Assembly: GCA_020055645.1 (NCBI GenBank)
Contig: CM034546.1
Location: 63,054,001-63,118,000, forward strand
DNA length: 64,000 nt
Reading direction: 5' to 3'
From: Tomocerus qinae
Taxonomy: Eukaryota; Arthropoda; Collembola; Entomobryomorpha; Tomoceridae
Below, piece by piece: positions 34,514 to 45,756 of this stretch. The notes beneath the pieces are model-generated. The model did not search any database. It saw nothing but the letters and a program-made list of their open reading frames with translations, and was not told the DNA's origin. Each line of letters begins with the position of its first letter. Position 1 is the stretch's first letter. A program made the position numbers and the translations under genes.

Positions 34514-36458
34514 GATACACCCCTTTACACTTCACTACTGGTAACACAGCTTAAGTTGCTGAACTGATTATGGTAAACCTATTTATGCTACGCAGTAATC
34601 AAACTAATACTAAAGGAGATTTGCTTTGGTTTGATTCGCTTCTTTACTTTTTTTGTACACTAAGGAAAATTCTCGGACACATCGTCTTGGTATCTATGTA
34701 TTATCTTTTTGACCACTACTCACATCTACACGAAACTACATACCATTTTCAAAAAATATTATTTTACAATACTACAATAGGACGCCTGTGCATCCCTTGC
34801 AAGTTGTGTTTTTGGTGAATAAAGGTGTGTAACGGAGATTCATGACTGTAGTATAACATATACTGGCGCACGTGCATTGAATTTATATTTTTTTTATATG
34901 TTTGTAATAATGTACCCCAAATGAATTTACCCAAAGTCCACTATTAGGTGCCTTTGTGGGTAACTTCGGAAGGCACCCGCCGAAAGCACGTTACCTGCGG
35001 TGAACGTCGGGTAAACTGCTTTGTGTAAATTTTGTGAAACGTTTATGTGCCCGATCCGATATCTTAAAACATTATTTCTCTCGTTCGAAATTCTTACTGA
35101 CAATTGATCTATAATGTTCTCACTCACTAATTATGGACCACTTGGAATCGAAATGTGTTTCTTTTCCAATTGCGCAGGGCATGATGGCATGAATGAGGCA
35201 TGCTTTTTTGCCCAGCATAAAGGTAACATTTTTTGTTTTTTTAAATAGGCTTATAACAACCTCAAATTCATTTAAAATTCAGCTTCACATGTTGCGAATG
35301 TCATAGGAAAAAGGCAACCTTTTTCATGCCCGTAATGGAAAATAAATAAGGATACCCTCAAGACTGAACCACTCAGTCCCAACCACAAATGAAATATGCA
35401 TTGTACATTGGGAGGGACGAAGGGTATCCGTTTGTGGTGAGTATTGTTTGTATATGAGGATAGTGGAGTTAATTTAAGTTCAGCAATGGCAAATTGAACC
35501 TGTTTATTTTCAATAATGTCTTTTCCTGCGGGTGCGAGGAAGCGAGGAACGCATTGAGTCGAAGGTATTACAATTTTAGTCTCATATACTCATGTCCCAA
35601 TATGTTTAAGCACTATACCAAAGAAAAGCTTGCAAATTTATATTTATTCTGCTAAAATATCTTTTCTAAAAGAATATAATGTTCGTTATTTTTAAATTAT
35701 AGTTGATATCATAACTGAAAATGTTGAAATATCACTTAAGTTGGTACCAATACAAATTCAAGATATTTTGGAAAATATGTTATGATCTGGTAGAAAGCTT
35801 AAATAAATAAATATAATTTTTCAGAAATTTAATACCCATTATTGTGCGTTCAAAAATCATTGCCAAGATGTAATTCATTATTAATAAAATAATTAATAAA
35901 TTTAGAAAACAAATTTAATTGAAAATGTCTGAAAATTCGTCAAAATATTATATAAACAATTCAAATGAAAATAATATATGTTCAACGTTATGTAGGTCAT
36001 CAGTAACAGTTTTTATATGTTACAGCTCTATGTGTCTTACGAAAAGGAACGGTATACGGAGATTTCATCAACAGCATTTTCATAAATATGACATTTGCAT
36101 TTTCGTAAACCACACCACCGACATTATCGTAGGTTTCACTAACACTTTCGTAAGCCTTGGGTAGTTATGAAGTAGTATGAAATTTCGTAAACATGGAGGA
36201 GCATTTGCGTTAACGTTAACATTAAGCAACATTTTCGTAAATTAAATCTATATTATAATCTTAGACTTGAGAAAGCAATAAATTTACCTGTCTATGTCTG
36301 TACGTGTGGTAGGGTGATTCCAAATTCAAAATGCACATGTTCACTTTTTCTAAGCCATCGGAGCACGTAAAGTAAGTAAGTAAATATTAATCAAGTTTGG
36401 AATTGGCATTGGACATTGGAACATATACAGTGCATCCCAGATTATCCAATACCCAAAC
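34514..36458. other. Intergenic with small repeats
   Basis: No gene supported. A small hairpin (AGGTGCCTT paired with AAGGCACC) lies at about 34945-34979. TTTCGTAAA-type motifs recur between 36040 and 36240. A block at about 36252-36312 is repeated at about 36872-36944. Confidence 0.4.
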
Positions 36459-36585
36459 ATAAATTGTTTGTTTCATAATATGCAAAGCACTCTTTCCAAT
36501 GCCTAAAACGCAACTCGAAAAATAAATTGTTTGTTTCATAATATGCAAAGAACTCTTTCCAACGCCTAAAACGCAACTCGAATGC
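36459..36585. repeat. 63-bp tandem duplication
   Basis: Two adjacent copies start at 36459 and 36522 (ATAAATTGTTTGTTTCATAA) and differ by a few bases. The 63-base period equals 21 codons. A minus-strand frame (36442-36630) reads through both with the repeat RRWKEFFAYYETNNL/RHWKECFAYYETNNL; another frame is also open, so coding is unproven. Confidence 0.75.
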
Positions 36586-36956
36586 GTGAATAGTAACTGG
36601 GTTTGTAGGCATTTCCTTTTCGACTGCCATATCACACTTTTAAAAGAAATATTCAACGTGTTTTTCATCTAAGCAAATTAAGCCCTGGAATCTTAAAGAT
36701 TAATTAATGCATCTTAGATCTAAAATTAATTTTTGACGGCGATTAATAATTATATAATTATATATTCGTAATCCGTGGATGGTAGAGAACATCATAATGC
36801 AATATGCGTATGTACAATGTACATTGCACAACTACATCTCCTGAGACATTACATCTAAGTCAATCTGTATTAATCGTAGACTTGATAAAGCAATAAATTT
36901 ACCTGTCTATATATATTTATATATATGTACGTATGGTAGGGAGAATCTATAGGAAA

Positions 36957-37078
36957 CCTGCATATATTACGTAATGCAAAACCCCCTTCCGCATGTGTAG
37001 CGCAAGTGCTGACTGCAACACTTTTGAGTACCTCCTCCTCACTCCTCCCATCAACTGCACACGTAATATATGCAGGCT
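36957..37078. mobile_element. Small inverted-repeat element
   Basis: CCTGCATATATTACGT at the left end and its exact reverse complement ACGTAATATATGCAGG at the right end, 122 bp overall. The interior carries no gene. Probably a short MITE; the target duplication is not clear. Confidence 0.6.
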
Positions 37079-38259
37079 CCTTGAAAGCAAAAAAGCAAAA
37101 TGCGTAAGCCCAATTCCTCTTAACCAACGAAATGAGTGGTTTCATGTTATTATTATAACATCAAAATAATAATAGAAATTTACATAAGAAGGTTGAATGG
37201 TGAGTGGGGATCGAATGGAAATGATTAGCGAAAGGGACCATTTAGTAATGATCGTAATATTATGCGTATTAAATAGCATTTCAAAACTTTTAATCCAAAT
37301 TGGTTCTGCTATATATCGACAAGCTTATTCAACACTTTTTAGTAGAGCTGGGTTTACTTTTTACTACACTCTTGATTCCTTTGTGCCAGTTGGGACATCG
37401 TTTTGTAGAATTAAATAACAGTACTGGGTATTTAACTATTCTTTAAAAATATTTATTCATAAGTTGACTCATGGGGTTTGTACGTTTTTCCAAAATCCTA
37501 GAGGGAATCTTATTTTTTCGAATTTAAAAAGGAGCTTTTTAGTAACTTTGTGGGAGTTTTTTTCAAAAATAGTCTTTCATTGTTCCCTGTATTTGATGCT
37601 ACGATCTACAGTTATTATTTTGGTGTAGGAAATTCCTTTTTATCAGGAAGTTGGGGCTGCAGCAAATTTTACCAACTACTGTAGAAGAGAAGATAAAAGT
37701 ATATTAATTTAAATATACTTTGTATTTACAAAGGTAACATAATAACCTAATGGGATGTTTTCGTAATTGTTTTTATTACTGTGATGGGTGGCCTGCTGAA
37801 TTTCTGTTGAGTGCTAGATTTGCCCATTAGCTGGGTTCACTAGTATTAAATAATGGCCATGATGAAGGAAGATGTAATAAACGAAAAATTAGTGTGCTAA
37901 AGTTGCATGGGTATACTTTTATTTTCACAACCAAGTTTTTAATTTTAATGAGACAAATCACATAAGTCATCAATAGATCATCATAAGAGAACAAGTAATA
38001 TAAATAAATTCGGACAACTTCAACTAAAAAAATATTCCACCAAGCAAGTATTTATTGTTACTAATGTATATCACGTACATATGTTTTATTATTAATGGTA
38101 GTACTCTGACTCTGGATCATTAGTATTGGAGATATTGTAGTATTATTGTGTCATTTAGAATAACTAATTATATTTTACATATGCTTACTTATGATATAGT
38201 TTGTTAAGAAAAGTTATAGATATCAAATGAAATTGAATTACTAAAATATCATAATATGT
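37079..38259. other. Intergenic, no gene seen
   Basis: AT-rich. The open frame at 37197-37418 shows no domain and probably is not a gene. Confidence 0.4.
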
Positions 38260-38267
38260 GCAAACAG

Positions 38268-38449
38268 CAAGCACGTATCCAGGAATTTGGCCAAAGGGGG
38301 GCCCACCAAAATATATTGGAAAAAGAATACATATTCGCGCTAAGCGCGAAAAGTTTTTGGATTTTTAACCTTTTTTGACCAAAAAATCGCCTCTTTCTGG
38401 AAATTTAGGGGGGCACGGACCCCCCGGCCCCCCTCTAGATACGTGCTTG
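38268..38449. mobile_element. 182-bp hAT-like MITE
   Basis: Inverted ends CAAGCACGTATCC and GATACGTGCTTG, each followed inward by runs of G (left) or C (right). The flanking 8 bases GCAAACAG are duplicated exactly at 38260-38267 and 38450-38457. An 8-bp target duplication points to hAT-type or related transposition. A GCGCTAAGCGCG palindrome lies inside. It sits just beyond the 3' end of the lipase gene. Confidence 0.88.
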
Positions 38450-38488
38450 GCAAACAGTGCCAAATATGTTATCAGTTAACCAAAAGTG

Positions 38489-40811
38489 TTAATTCAGTGA
38501 GCACGTATTAGGATCGCCATCTTTTTCCTCATCCAGAGCGTACGGTGATTCTGCGTTTGTTTTTAGGTAGTAAATTTTTCTTGAGCTGTAATTATTAAAT
38601 ACATGTAAAATTATTAGCACAATCCAGACTAAGGATACAAAGCAGAAAAGCCATAGACATGTTTTAGTAATACATTATGGTGTGTACAGTATAGATAACA
38701 ATATATGATAATTTATCTAAATGATTAATGCTGATCAATGTATTTATATCATATTTATTAATTGGCTTATTGTTTAACAAAGAAATAGTAATAGTAGAGT
38801 ATACTATGTCTTTGGTGGACCATACTTTATGGTTATAAAATTATCAATTTTATCCTTACAATTTTTGATTATTTTAAAATTAGGAACTTACCTATTGTTA
38901 ACAGTAGCACAGGCTCCCATTAAACTATTTTCAGGACCTTCACATTTCCCACTTTCAGCTTCTTCTACACTTTTGCATAGAATGCCTCGGAAGACTTTAT
39001 TAGAAGGAGGTTTGATGCTCTCCCCATAGAAGTCATAAGATCGTCCATGGCTGCAGGAAACTCGCGGTGGAAATGGCGGAACTAAGTATGGAGGAAATCT
39101 AGAACATCCCGGTTGGGATATTCCTGTGTTGGGATAGAAATCTGCATGGCCAACAGCTTCTCGTAATCCAAACGACATATCTCCGCCGGTTGTTGAAGTA
39201 TGGATTATGTCAACAAACTCTGCATCTGTGTAGTCAATTCTTTTAGAAGCATCTACATTTCTAAAGTGTGGACCAGCTGGATCAAAACCTAAAAATGTAA
39301 ATAATTCCAATGTATAATTGAGTTTACCAATTCCTCAAAAATCCTAAAATTCCACAATCCTGTACATGGTATAATATATAATTCACCTGTAATTCTGAGA
39401 AACTTTCCCATCGAAAATGATTTTCCTGTGTGACCAGCGCAATGTGCCCCGAGACTGTGGCCCATGACGTGAATATTTTCCAGTTGCGTATAATTTTGTT
39501 TAATTAGAAATTCGAGTAAGAGGGCACAGCGTTTTCCTACAAAAGGCGTTCCTTCAGCCGCTGCTCCGTAACATAAATAGTTGAAAGGATTCAACATATT
39601 AGGGCCTTCAGCGTAATTAGCCAAACGACGCCAATCAACTCCAATCATGTTCACTGGGTATGGAAGTTTTACATAACCTACGAAACACACCAAAATATTT
39701 ATTAGGTTTTTATTAAGTTGTTTAATAATAAACAAACTCAAATAGGTTTGCCACAATCAATATAAATTTAGTACCTTTTCGCATCGCTTTGCTTGGCCCC
39801 TGATGTGCATGTGACATAAATCCATGAATCACCATTTTTACTGGTGCGTCCTTAAGAAATCCAGAGCTCTCAAGACTCTCAATATCATCGACAAATATTT
39901 CATTGAAATCCATCATGTCTGTATTGTTTCTGCAATGCATAAAAAATAATTTAAAATCACAATAAGCCTTTTGGTATTTATAAAAAACAGATGCAATATT
40001 ATTTACATTAGCCTTGGATAATTTGCTTTTCAAGACTAAATTTATTTCATTTTTATATACTTCAAAGTAAAATAAAACAAAGGGAAAAACATTTTCAATG
40101 TCGTTCAACAACCTCGTGTATAAGTAAAACTTCACGGATTCGTCTGTAGCTATATGAGTAGGAAATGGACAAAAAGTAGAGACTCGTACTAATATTCCAT
40201 TTTCATTTGGCCACCACATAAAGTTTGAACTTGTGCCTGCTGAAGACAATGACAATTAGTATTATTTACCATCTTATAATCTAATCACTAAATAATCATC
40301 CTTTTGAAATAAGGACAACACTATAAATTGACATTTGATAATAAACAATAATAATTTGTAAGGAAAAGCAAAAGTTTTCTATACTAAGCTTATAGCTTCC
40401 ATGCTTAGTGATTTTAGGTAATATGTAATTTAATAACATAATATATACCCAGTCGCCATTAATTGCGAATTAGTTTTGCAAATAAGAATATAAATCATGT
40501 AAATTATAAAATTATACTTTTGCTAGTCCAAAATATACTCAACACAACGTGAGATAAGATGTTTACAAAATGGGACCTTTTTGAACTTCTGTTCCGTTTT
40601 GGTGACAGCAATAAGCCATGTAGCCTCCTTCTGCTAAGCACGGTTTAATTGAAACTGCTTCTCCTTCGTTTGGGCAGTGAAGTTCTGAAGGAGTCAGTGA
40701 GTTATTACTTCTGTCAGGTATGCAGTCTGTCCATTCACAGTTTCCAGAGGTTGTTACAATTTGAAACTTCAGCACAGCACAGAATATTGTCAATACGGAA
40801 ATTAATGTCAT
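38489..40811 (-). CDS. Secreted pancreatic-type lipase, six exons
   Basis: Exons 40577-40811, 40113-40239, 39775-39929, 39387-39677, 38892-39288 and 38489-38585 are phase-consistent and encode 433 aa. A signal peptide (about 1-23) is followed by a Cys-rich stretch (CEWTDC and more) encoded mainly by exon 1. The lipase fold begins near FYLYTR and VIHGF. The triad of the pancreatic lipase family is present: Ser247 in GHSLGAH, Asp272 in GFDPAGP, His350 in CSHGRS. The last exon encodes the usual end (YYLKTNAESPYA). The first intron has a weak donor (GTCCCA) but the phase fits. It should hydrolyse ester bonds of acylglycerols or phospholipids outside the cell; substrate not predictable. The next gene on the same strand is the epoxide hydrolase, 1.1 kb upstream, with no evidence of co-regulation. 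Confidence 0.9.
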
Positions 40812-41897
40812 TTTTATGTCGCACTAATGTAAAAATGTTACAACAGTATCAAGTACTCCTACTTCTCAGAAAATTATTTCTTCTATGGTCTACTATAGTT
40901 ATCTTGGAGTAAAAACAATACCAACGGTTTTCGTATAATTGATAATCAGACGAAATTCAGAGTAAAATTGACTGACATATTGAATAAAACTGATGAGACT
41001 ACTGCATGCATTCTGCTACGTAAGTACATGACTAAATCTGTTTTTATAACAGTAATAATGCCACGTTTTTAAAGGGAATTGCCAAAATAAGGTTAATGTC
41101 ATTATTTGATACATTACGTGACACCTCATAAATAAATATCAATTTATCACTATTATAATCATAAGTAGATGTATCTCCTGGTAAACAAAACAGACAACTA
41201 TACATATTGTCTTGATACTATTAAATAGCTAACTAAAAACAACTTTAGCCACATAGCTATAGCATCCAATGTAGCAAATTTCACTGTTTGTGTGAGCCAT
41301 TTGAAACTTTTTGAGTATAAGACATACCCCTCAGTATTAAATAAACAATTGTTACAATATTATGGTAGCATTCCTTTTAGTGTAGAATATGTATAACAAA
41401 TATTGGATCTACTATGCATACTGAAAGTGTGGTTAATCTAAACTGAATAAAAGTAAGATAGATGTATTGTATAAATGTTTTACATACGTTTCAAATAATA
41501 CGTTATAAAGGAGTGAATTAATACACGTGCCTAATCAGGCCAAATGTATTTATAGTTTGAACAGTTTGTACTGAATAACTTAAGAATCTTTCTAATATGT
41601 TTCAGCGTAGTTTGTAATGAAATGTATAACGTCTTCGAAGATAAAGTACAAAGGTTAAAATCTTATTATTGCCTTCTTAAATGTCAAAATTAGTTATACA
41701 GTACAATAGAATTAGTGTAGCCTTTCTAAATGTAATTTATTATAGATGTGTATTATACAACTACTATCTACTACGTATTATAGTCATAAAGGAATAAAAG
41801 ACTGTTTTGTAATCATGAAACAATAATCCTATTTTTTGTGCAATATTTTCTATATTAATAACAGTAAAATCGTGCTGGTACTTGGTCCTAAATTGTC
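40812..41897. other. Intergenic, no gene seen
   Basis: AT-rich spacer between the lipase 5' end and the epoxide hydrolase 3' end. It should include the lipase promoter, but no specific element was recognised. Confidence 0.4.
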
Positions 41898-43815
41898 CTA
41901 TTCATTTTTAAATATCGACAATCCAGCATCTTCCATTTCAGTAAAAGCTTTAATGACATCCCACGCCAAAATCTTTGGAACTTCAAAAGCCGTGAAGTGA
42001 CCTCCGTTATTTGCTTTGGTATAATTGACTAGGTTTGGATACTTGTCTCTTAAAAAGTATTCTGGCATGTCATAGAACTCATTTCTTGGTGCAAGACATG
42101 CTGTTGGCACTTTCACAGGTACTCTGCAAGAAAATACAATAGTAATAGCATAATAAGTAGCATGGTCAATAATTTGTATCCATCGATGTATAAAATATTA
42201 AACTCAAAAAAAATTTACTTTTCCAAGTTGTACTCACTGTGGCGGACGCTGATAGTTTCAGCGTAAAGTCTCATTGAAGTGGTTATCGAATTGGTAACCC
42301 AGTAGATCATCACATTGTCAAGAAGCTCATCTAAGCCATAATAAGGATGGAGGTCGCCATTTTCCTTGATGACCCCATATATATTAGTCCAGGTTGCAAA
42401 TTTCTCAAGAATGTAAGCTGCGAGGCCAGTCGGCGAATTGGATAATGCCACCCCTAAAATTGAAAGATAATTATGATTATTTAAACTCTACTCTGGTTCA
42501 TATTACCTTATTGCTGTTACAATTCACCAATTGTGTCAGGCTTTGTTGCTTGAATGTGCAGGTATCTGGAACAAAATATTTTATGAATTTGGAAAAATGT
42601 AATTTGCTCTAAAAACTGCTAACAATTTTGATGGTTTCAAAAGTACTTACCCAGTTTCTCTCAAATAAAGTGCAAAATTTTCCATTACAGGATATTGTTC
42701 ACTAGCTTCTTTCGGGTCCATGAAATACAAAGGGAAGAACGATGCAATTATCATTCTAAGGTAACTTCTTGGATGCTCGCTTACACACAGATTTAAATGA
42801 ATCCCAGCCACACTGCGGAGTATAAAATTATCTTAACCGACTGCTGTCAAAATTCATTTTCAGATCTCGTTATTTTGTAATTAGGGAGAATCGTACTTAT
42901 CCTCATGAAATATTGCCATATTTGAAGCTATGAAGGAACCTGTCAATGTTCAATAATATCAAAATTTAATATTTTAATGGCAATTTGAGAAAATGTTAAG
43001 AATAAATGTTACCCCAATCTCCACCCTGGATATAGTACTTTTTGAATCCCAACCGTAACATTAATGTTTGGAATATTTCTCCCATTTCAGCTGCTCCCAA
43101 TCCAGGACGATGAGCCGCTTCAGAAAATCCATACCCGGGTAGAGATGGAATTACTAGCTAAATATATCATTTGAACTAATTGAAAAATGGTTTATGTAAA
43201 GTATTAAATGGTATATTTTATTTTAAGTTTTTGGTAATCATGCAATAATTGACTTAGAGGTACCTCAAAATTAATATCAGACTTTTTAGGATCAGTTAGC
43301 AGTGAAATAATTTGTTGGAATTCAATGAAACTTCCAGGCCATCCGTGAAGAAGCAAAAGAGGTCGTGTTTTCTTGTAATTCTTGTTATTGTTGCTTTTTA
43401 CATGTTGAAAATGAATGTCAAGCCCAGAAATTGTTGTTTTGAATTGTGGATAGGTATTCATTAATTTTTCACGTTGTCTCCAGTCATAATTCTCCAGCCA
43501 GTGTTTCCCTATTGTTTTTAAGAAATTCGTATTGAATCCATACTGAAATCCAATTCCTTCCAATGGTTTTGTGAATCTGTCTGACTCCTCTGCCATTTCT
43601 ACTGCTAACCTGGCTTTTAAATCTTTCAAAATGTGTTCGTTGACTTTTATTTCAAACGAACGGATTGAAAGATCTTCATTTTCTGCTTCCTTTGATGCAG
43701 AACCCCAGAATTTGTTATCTAGCTGTGGTTTTTCGCTGTCCTTAAAAATATTGTACAAAACGTAGGAAGTGTATAGTGAAACGACAAAAAATAGTACACT
43801 ACCAAATCTGCCCAT
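41898..43815 (-). CDS. Microsomal-type epoxide hydrolase, seven exons
   Basis: Exons 43264-43815, 43013-43157, 42897-42939, 42651-42812, 42528-42565, 42238-42453 and 41898-42121 encode 459 aa, close to the usual 455-465. The last exon start could shift by 2-3 bases. An N-terminal hydrophobic anchor (about 5-21) is typical of EPHX1 and insect juvenile-hormone epoxide hydrolases. HGWPGS (157-162) supplies the oxyanion region, Asp231 in GGDWG is the expected nucleophile, Tyr377 in MRLYAE is a likely ring-opening tyrosine and His427 in GGHFTAFE is the base. HLNLC, GYLHIQATKPDT and LPGYGFS are also family landmarks. It would hydrate epoxides such as juvenile hormone or xenobiotics at the endoplasmic reticulum. 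Which substrate it uses cannot be told from sequence. Confidence 0.93.
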
Positions 43816-44147
43816 GGTCCAAAATAGAAAAATTAGTTAACAATAATTAGCTGTTAAAAATTGGCTTTCCTATGAAAATAAAGTTACAATAATATTGTCT
43901 ACCTCACATCGGTACATATATATTACCTAAGCAACATTTATGTAACTAAATGCTAGTGTAATTAGCAAATGTTCCACGTTGACTGTGCAGTCCAAGATTT
44001 ATCTATCCATTACCCAGATAAAAGTAATCTTCAGATTAGATAAAAGTATCATATAATATTAACATTATACTTGCAGTTGAGATTTACTACCTATACCTTG
44101 GTAGTTGTGTTGTGAAAATGTTGAAAAGACTTACCAGAATTTATAAT
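43816..44147. other. Epoxide hydrolase upstream region
   Basis: AT-rich 5' flank of the epoxide hydrolase. No recognisable promoter motif and no other gene before the hAT-like element. Confidence 0.35.
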
Positions 44148-44155
44148 ATTATGTA

Positions 44156-44802
44156 CAGGGTTACCAGATTTTCTTCAACGAATTTAAGTATCCTGGCAAA
44201 AATAGCCATATACCAACCCGCGCCCTTCGGGCGCGTCTTGGTAAATGCTTATAAACGTCATACAGCCGTATTTGGCGCAATCATATGAGTGCAGCTAACA
44301 AATTAACGGTTTTTTGTTGAAAAAGAAGCAAAAATAAATAAATTACGTAACTTGAAATAAATATTCTTGCATATTACTTCATACATAAAGGAGGAAATAA
44401 AGATAAAATACCAATTCGCCCGAAGCGCGAGAAATTTTTGAAACTCAACTTCAAAACTGATCAATAAGACTTAACAAATTTTGAGTATTTTAGCTTTAAC
44501 GGTTTAGTGACATAGTTGAGGAAGAGAAGTTGTTATTTATACCCCACTGATAAGTTATTTCCAAGACAAAAATACTTAAATTCGCGCGAAGCGCGAGAAA
44601 ATTTCAATTAGTAAACGTATTTGAACGATAACAAAGTGTGTTCTAATATTAAATGACACTAAGTAATTTCACTGTTTTCGATTTTAGCTGATTTAAGTAT
44701 ATTTAAGTATAATTTAAGTATTTTAAAATACTTGCAAGTATTTTAAGTATAGGGCCCAATTTAAGTATAATACTTGCCATTTAAGTATACCTGGTAACCC
44801 TG
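44156..44802. mobile_element. 647-bp hAT-type nonautonomous element
   Basis: The ends CAGGGTTACCAG and CTGGTAACCCTG are inverted. The flanking ATTATGTA is duplicated exactly at 44148-44155 and 44803-44810. The CAGGG-type end and 8-bp target duplication are hallmarks of hAT elements. TTTAAGTAT motifs repeat near the right end. GCGCGAAGCGCGAG and related GC-rich palindromes occur inside at three places. No transposase is encoded. Confidence 0.9.
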
Positions 44803-45009
44803 ATTATGTACTCCTTATATTGGTACTGTATTACCTTTTTGTAAATATTGCAATTGTTATAGTAAGTTGCAGTAGAAGGTCTATTTCGTATGCTTGGTGC
44901 TTTCAGAGTTGGAGAAGAGAGGCAAGTTGAGAAAAAGAGAATGTCTAAATATACTGCTAATGTAGTGTTACAGCATAATGTTCTCCAAATTAGGAGACCC
45001 GAAAGCACT

Positions 45010-45261
45010 GAAACGGTTCCTTAACCTTTCAAATAACGCAATGCGTTGCTTTCATTCCAAGAATTTAATAACAGTCTATACTTGTATATATAAATCAAAG
45101 TACTGATGTTTAATCTACTGAATTGACCTCTTCATATCCAATATCATTTTCAACTGGGATAAAATAAATATCTCCAATGCCTAGCTTTAAGAAATAGTTA
45201 ACTTTGGTTTAATCTTATTGACGTCATTGATCTACTATTATAGTAAAGAACTTGTATTTAG
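45010..45261 (+). repeat. Tandem noncoding duplication, unit 1
   Basis: From GAAACGGTTCCTTAACCTTT to CTTGTATTTAG, repeated about 289 bases downstream (45299-45551) with moderate divergence. No reading frame is conserved between copies. A CTTATTGACGTCATTGATCT block is the best conserved part; it includes TGACGTCA, the palindromic CRE core. Confidence 0.75.
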
Positions 45262-45298
45262 TAATAGGACATGTTCTCTAAAGTAGAAAGTCTTATCT

Positions 45299-45551
45299 GA
45301 AACGGTTCCTTAACCTTTATAAATGTTACAATGCGTTCCTTTCATTCCAATAACTTAATATATAGTCTATACTTGCCTATATATCAATGTACTGATTTTT
45401 AAGCTAACTGAATTGACATTTTCATGCACGATAATATCATTATTGATGATAATAAAATAAATACCTCCGACGCCTAACTTTAAGACATAGTTAACTTTGC
45501 TTTAATCTTATTGACGTCATTGATCTATTACGTTGATAACCTTGTATTTAG
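45299..45551 (+). repeat. Tandem noncoding duplication, unit 2
   Basis: Second copy of 45010-45261 with small indels. It ends about 200 bases upstream of the first exon I can place for the BTB gene, so it may lie in that gene's 5' region. Confidence 0.75.
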
Positions 45552-45756
45552 TTTTAGGTAACAGCCATAGGCTATAATCGCCAGCATGAATCACCGCAAA
45601 ACTTAATAATTGATGGGCATATTTTGAGGAGTTTCTTGACTGCAAAGGAAAGGTGAAAAACAAATTTAGAACTTGGCAGCCACAACTGTCATTCGCTTAA
45701 AAGCCGTCTTACAGGAACCATCATCATAAGTGTGCACGTGTGTCGTCATTATTAAG

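Noticed and set aside
34927..35127. 66-codon minus-strand ORF
   Set aside because: Overlaps a small hairpin-forming segment; no domain, no splice context.
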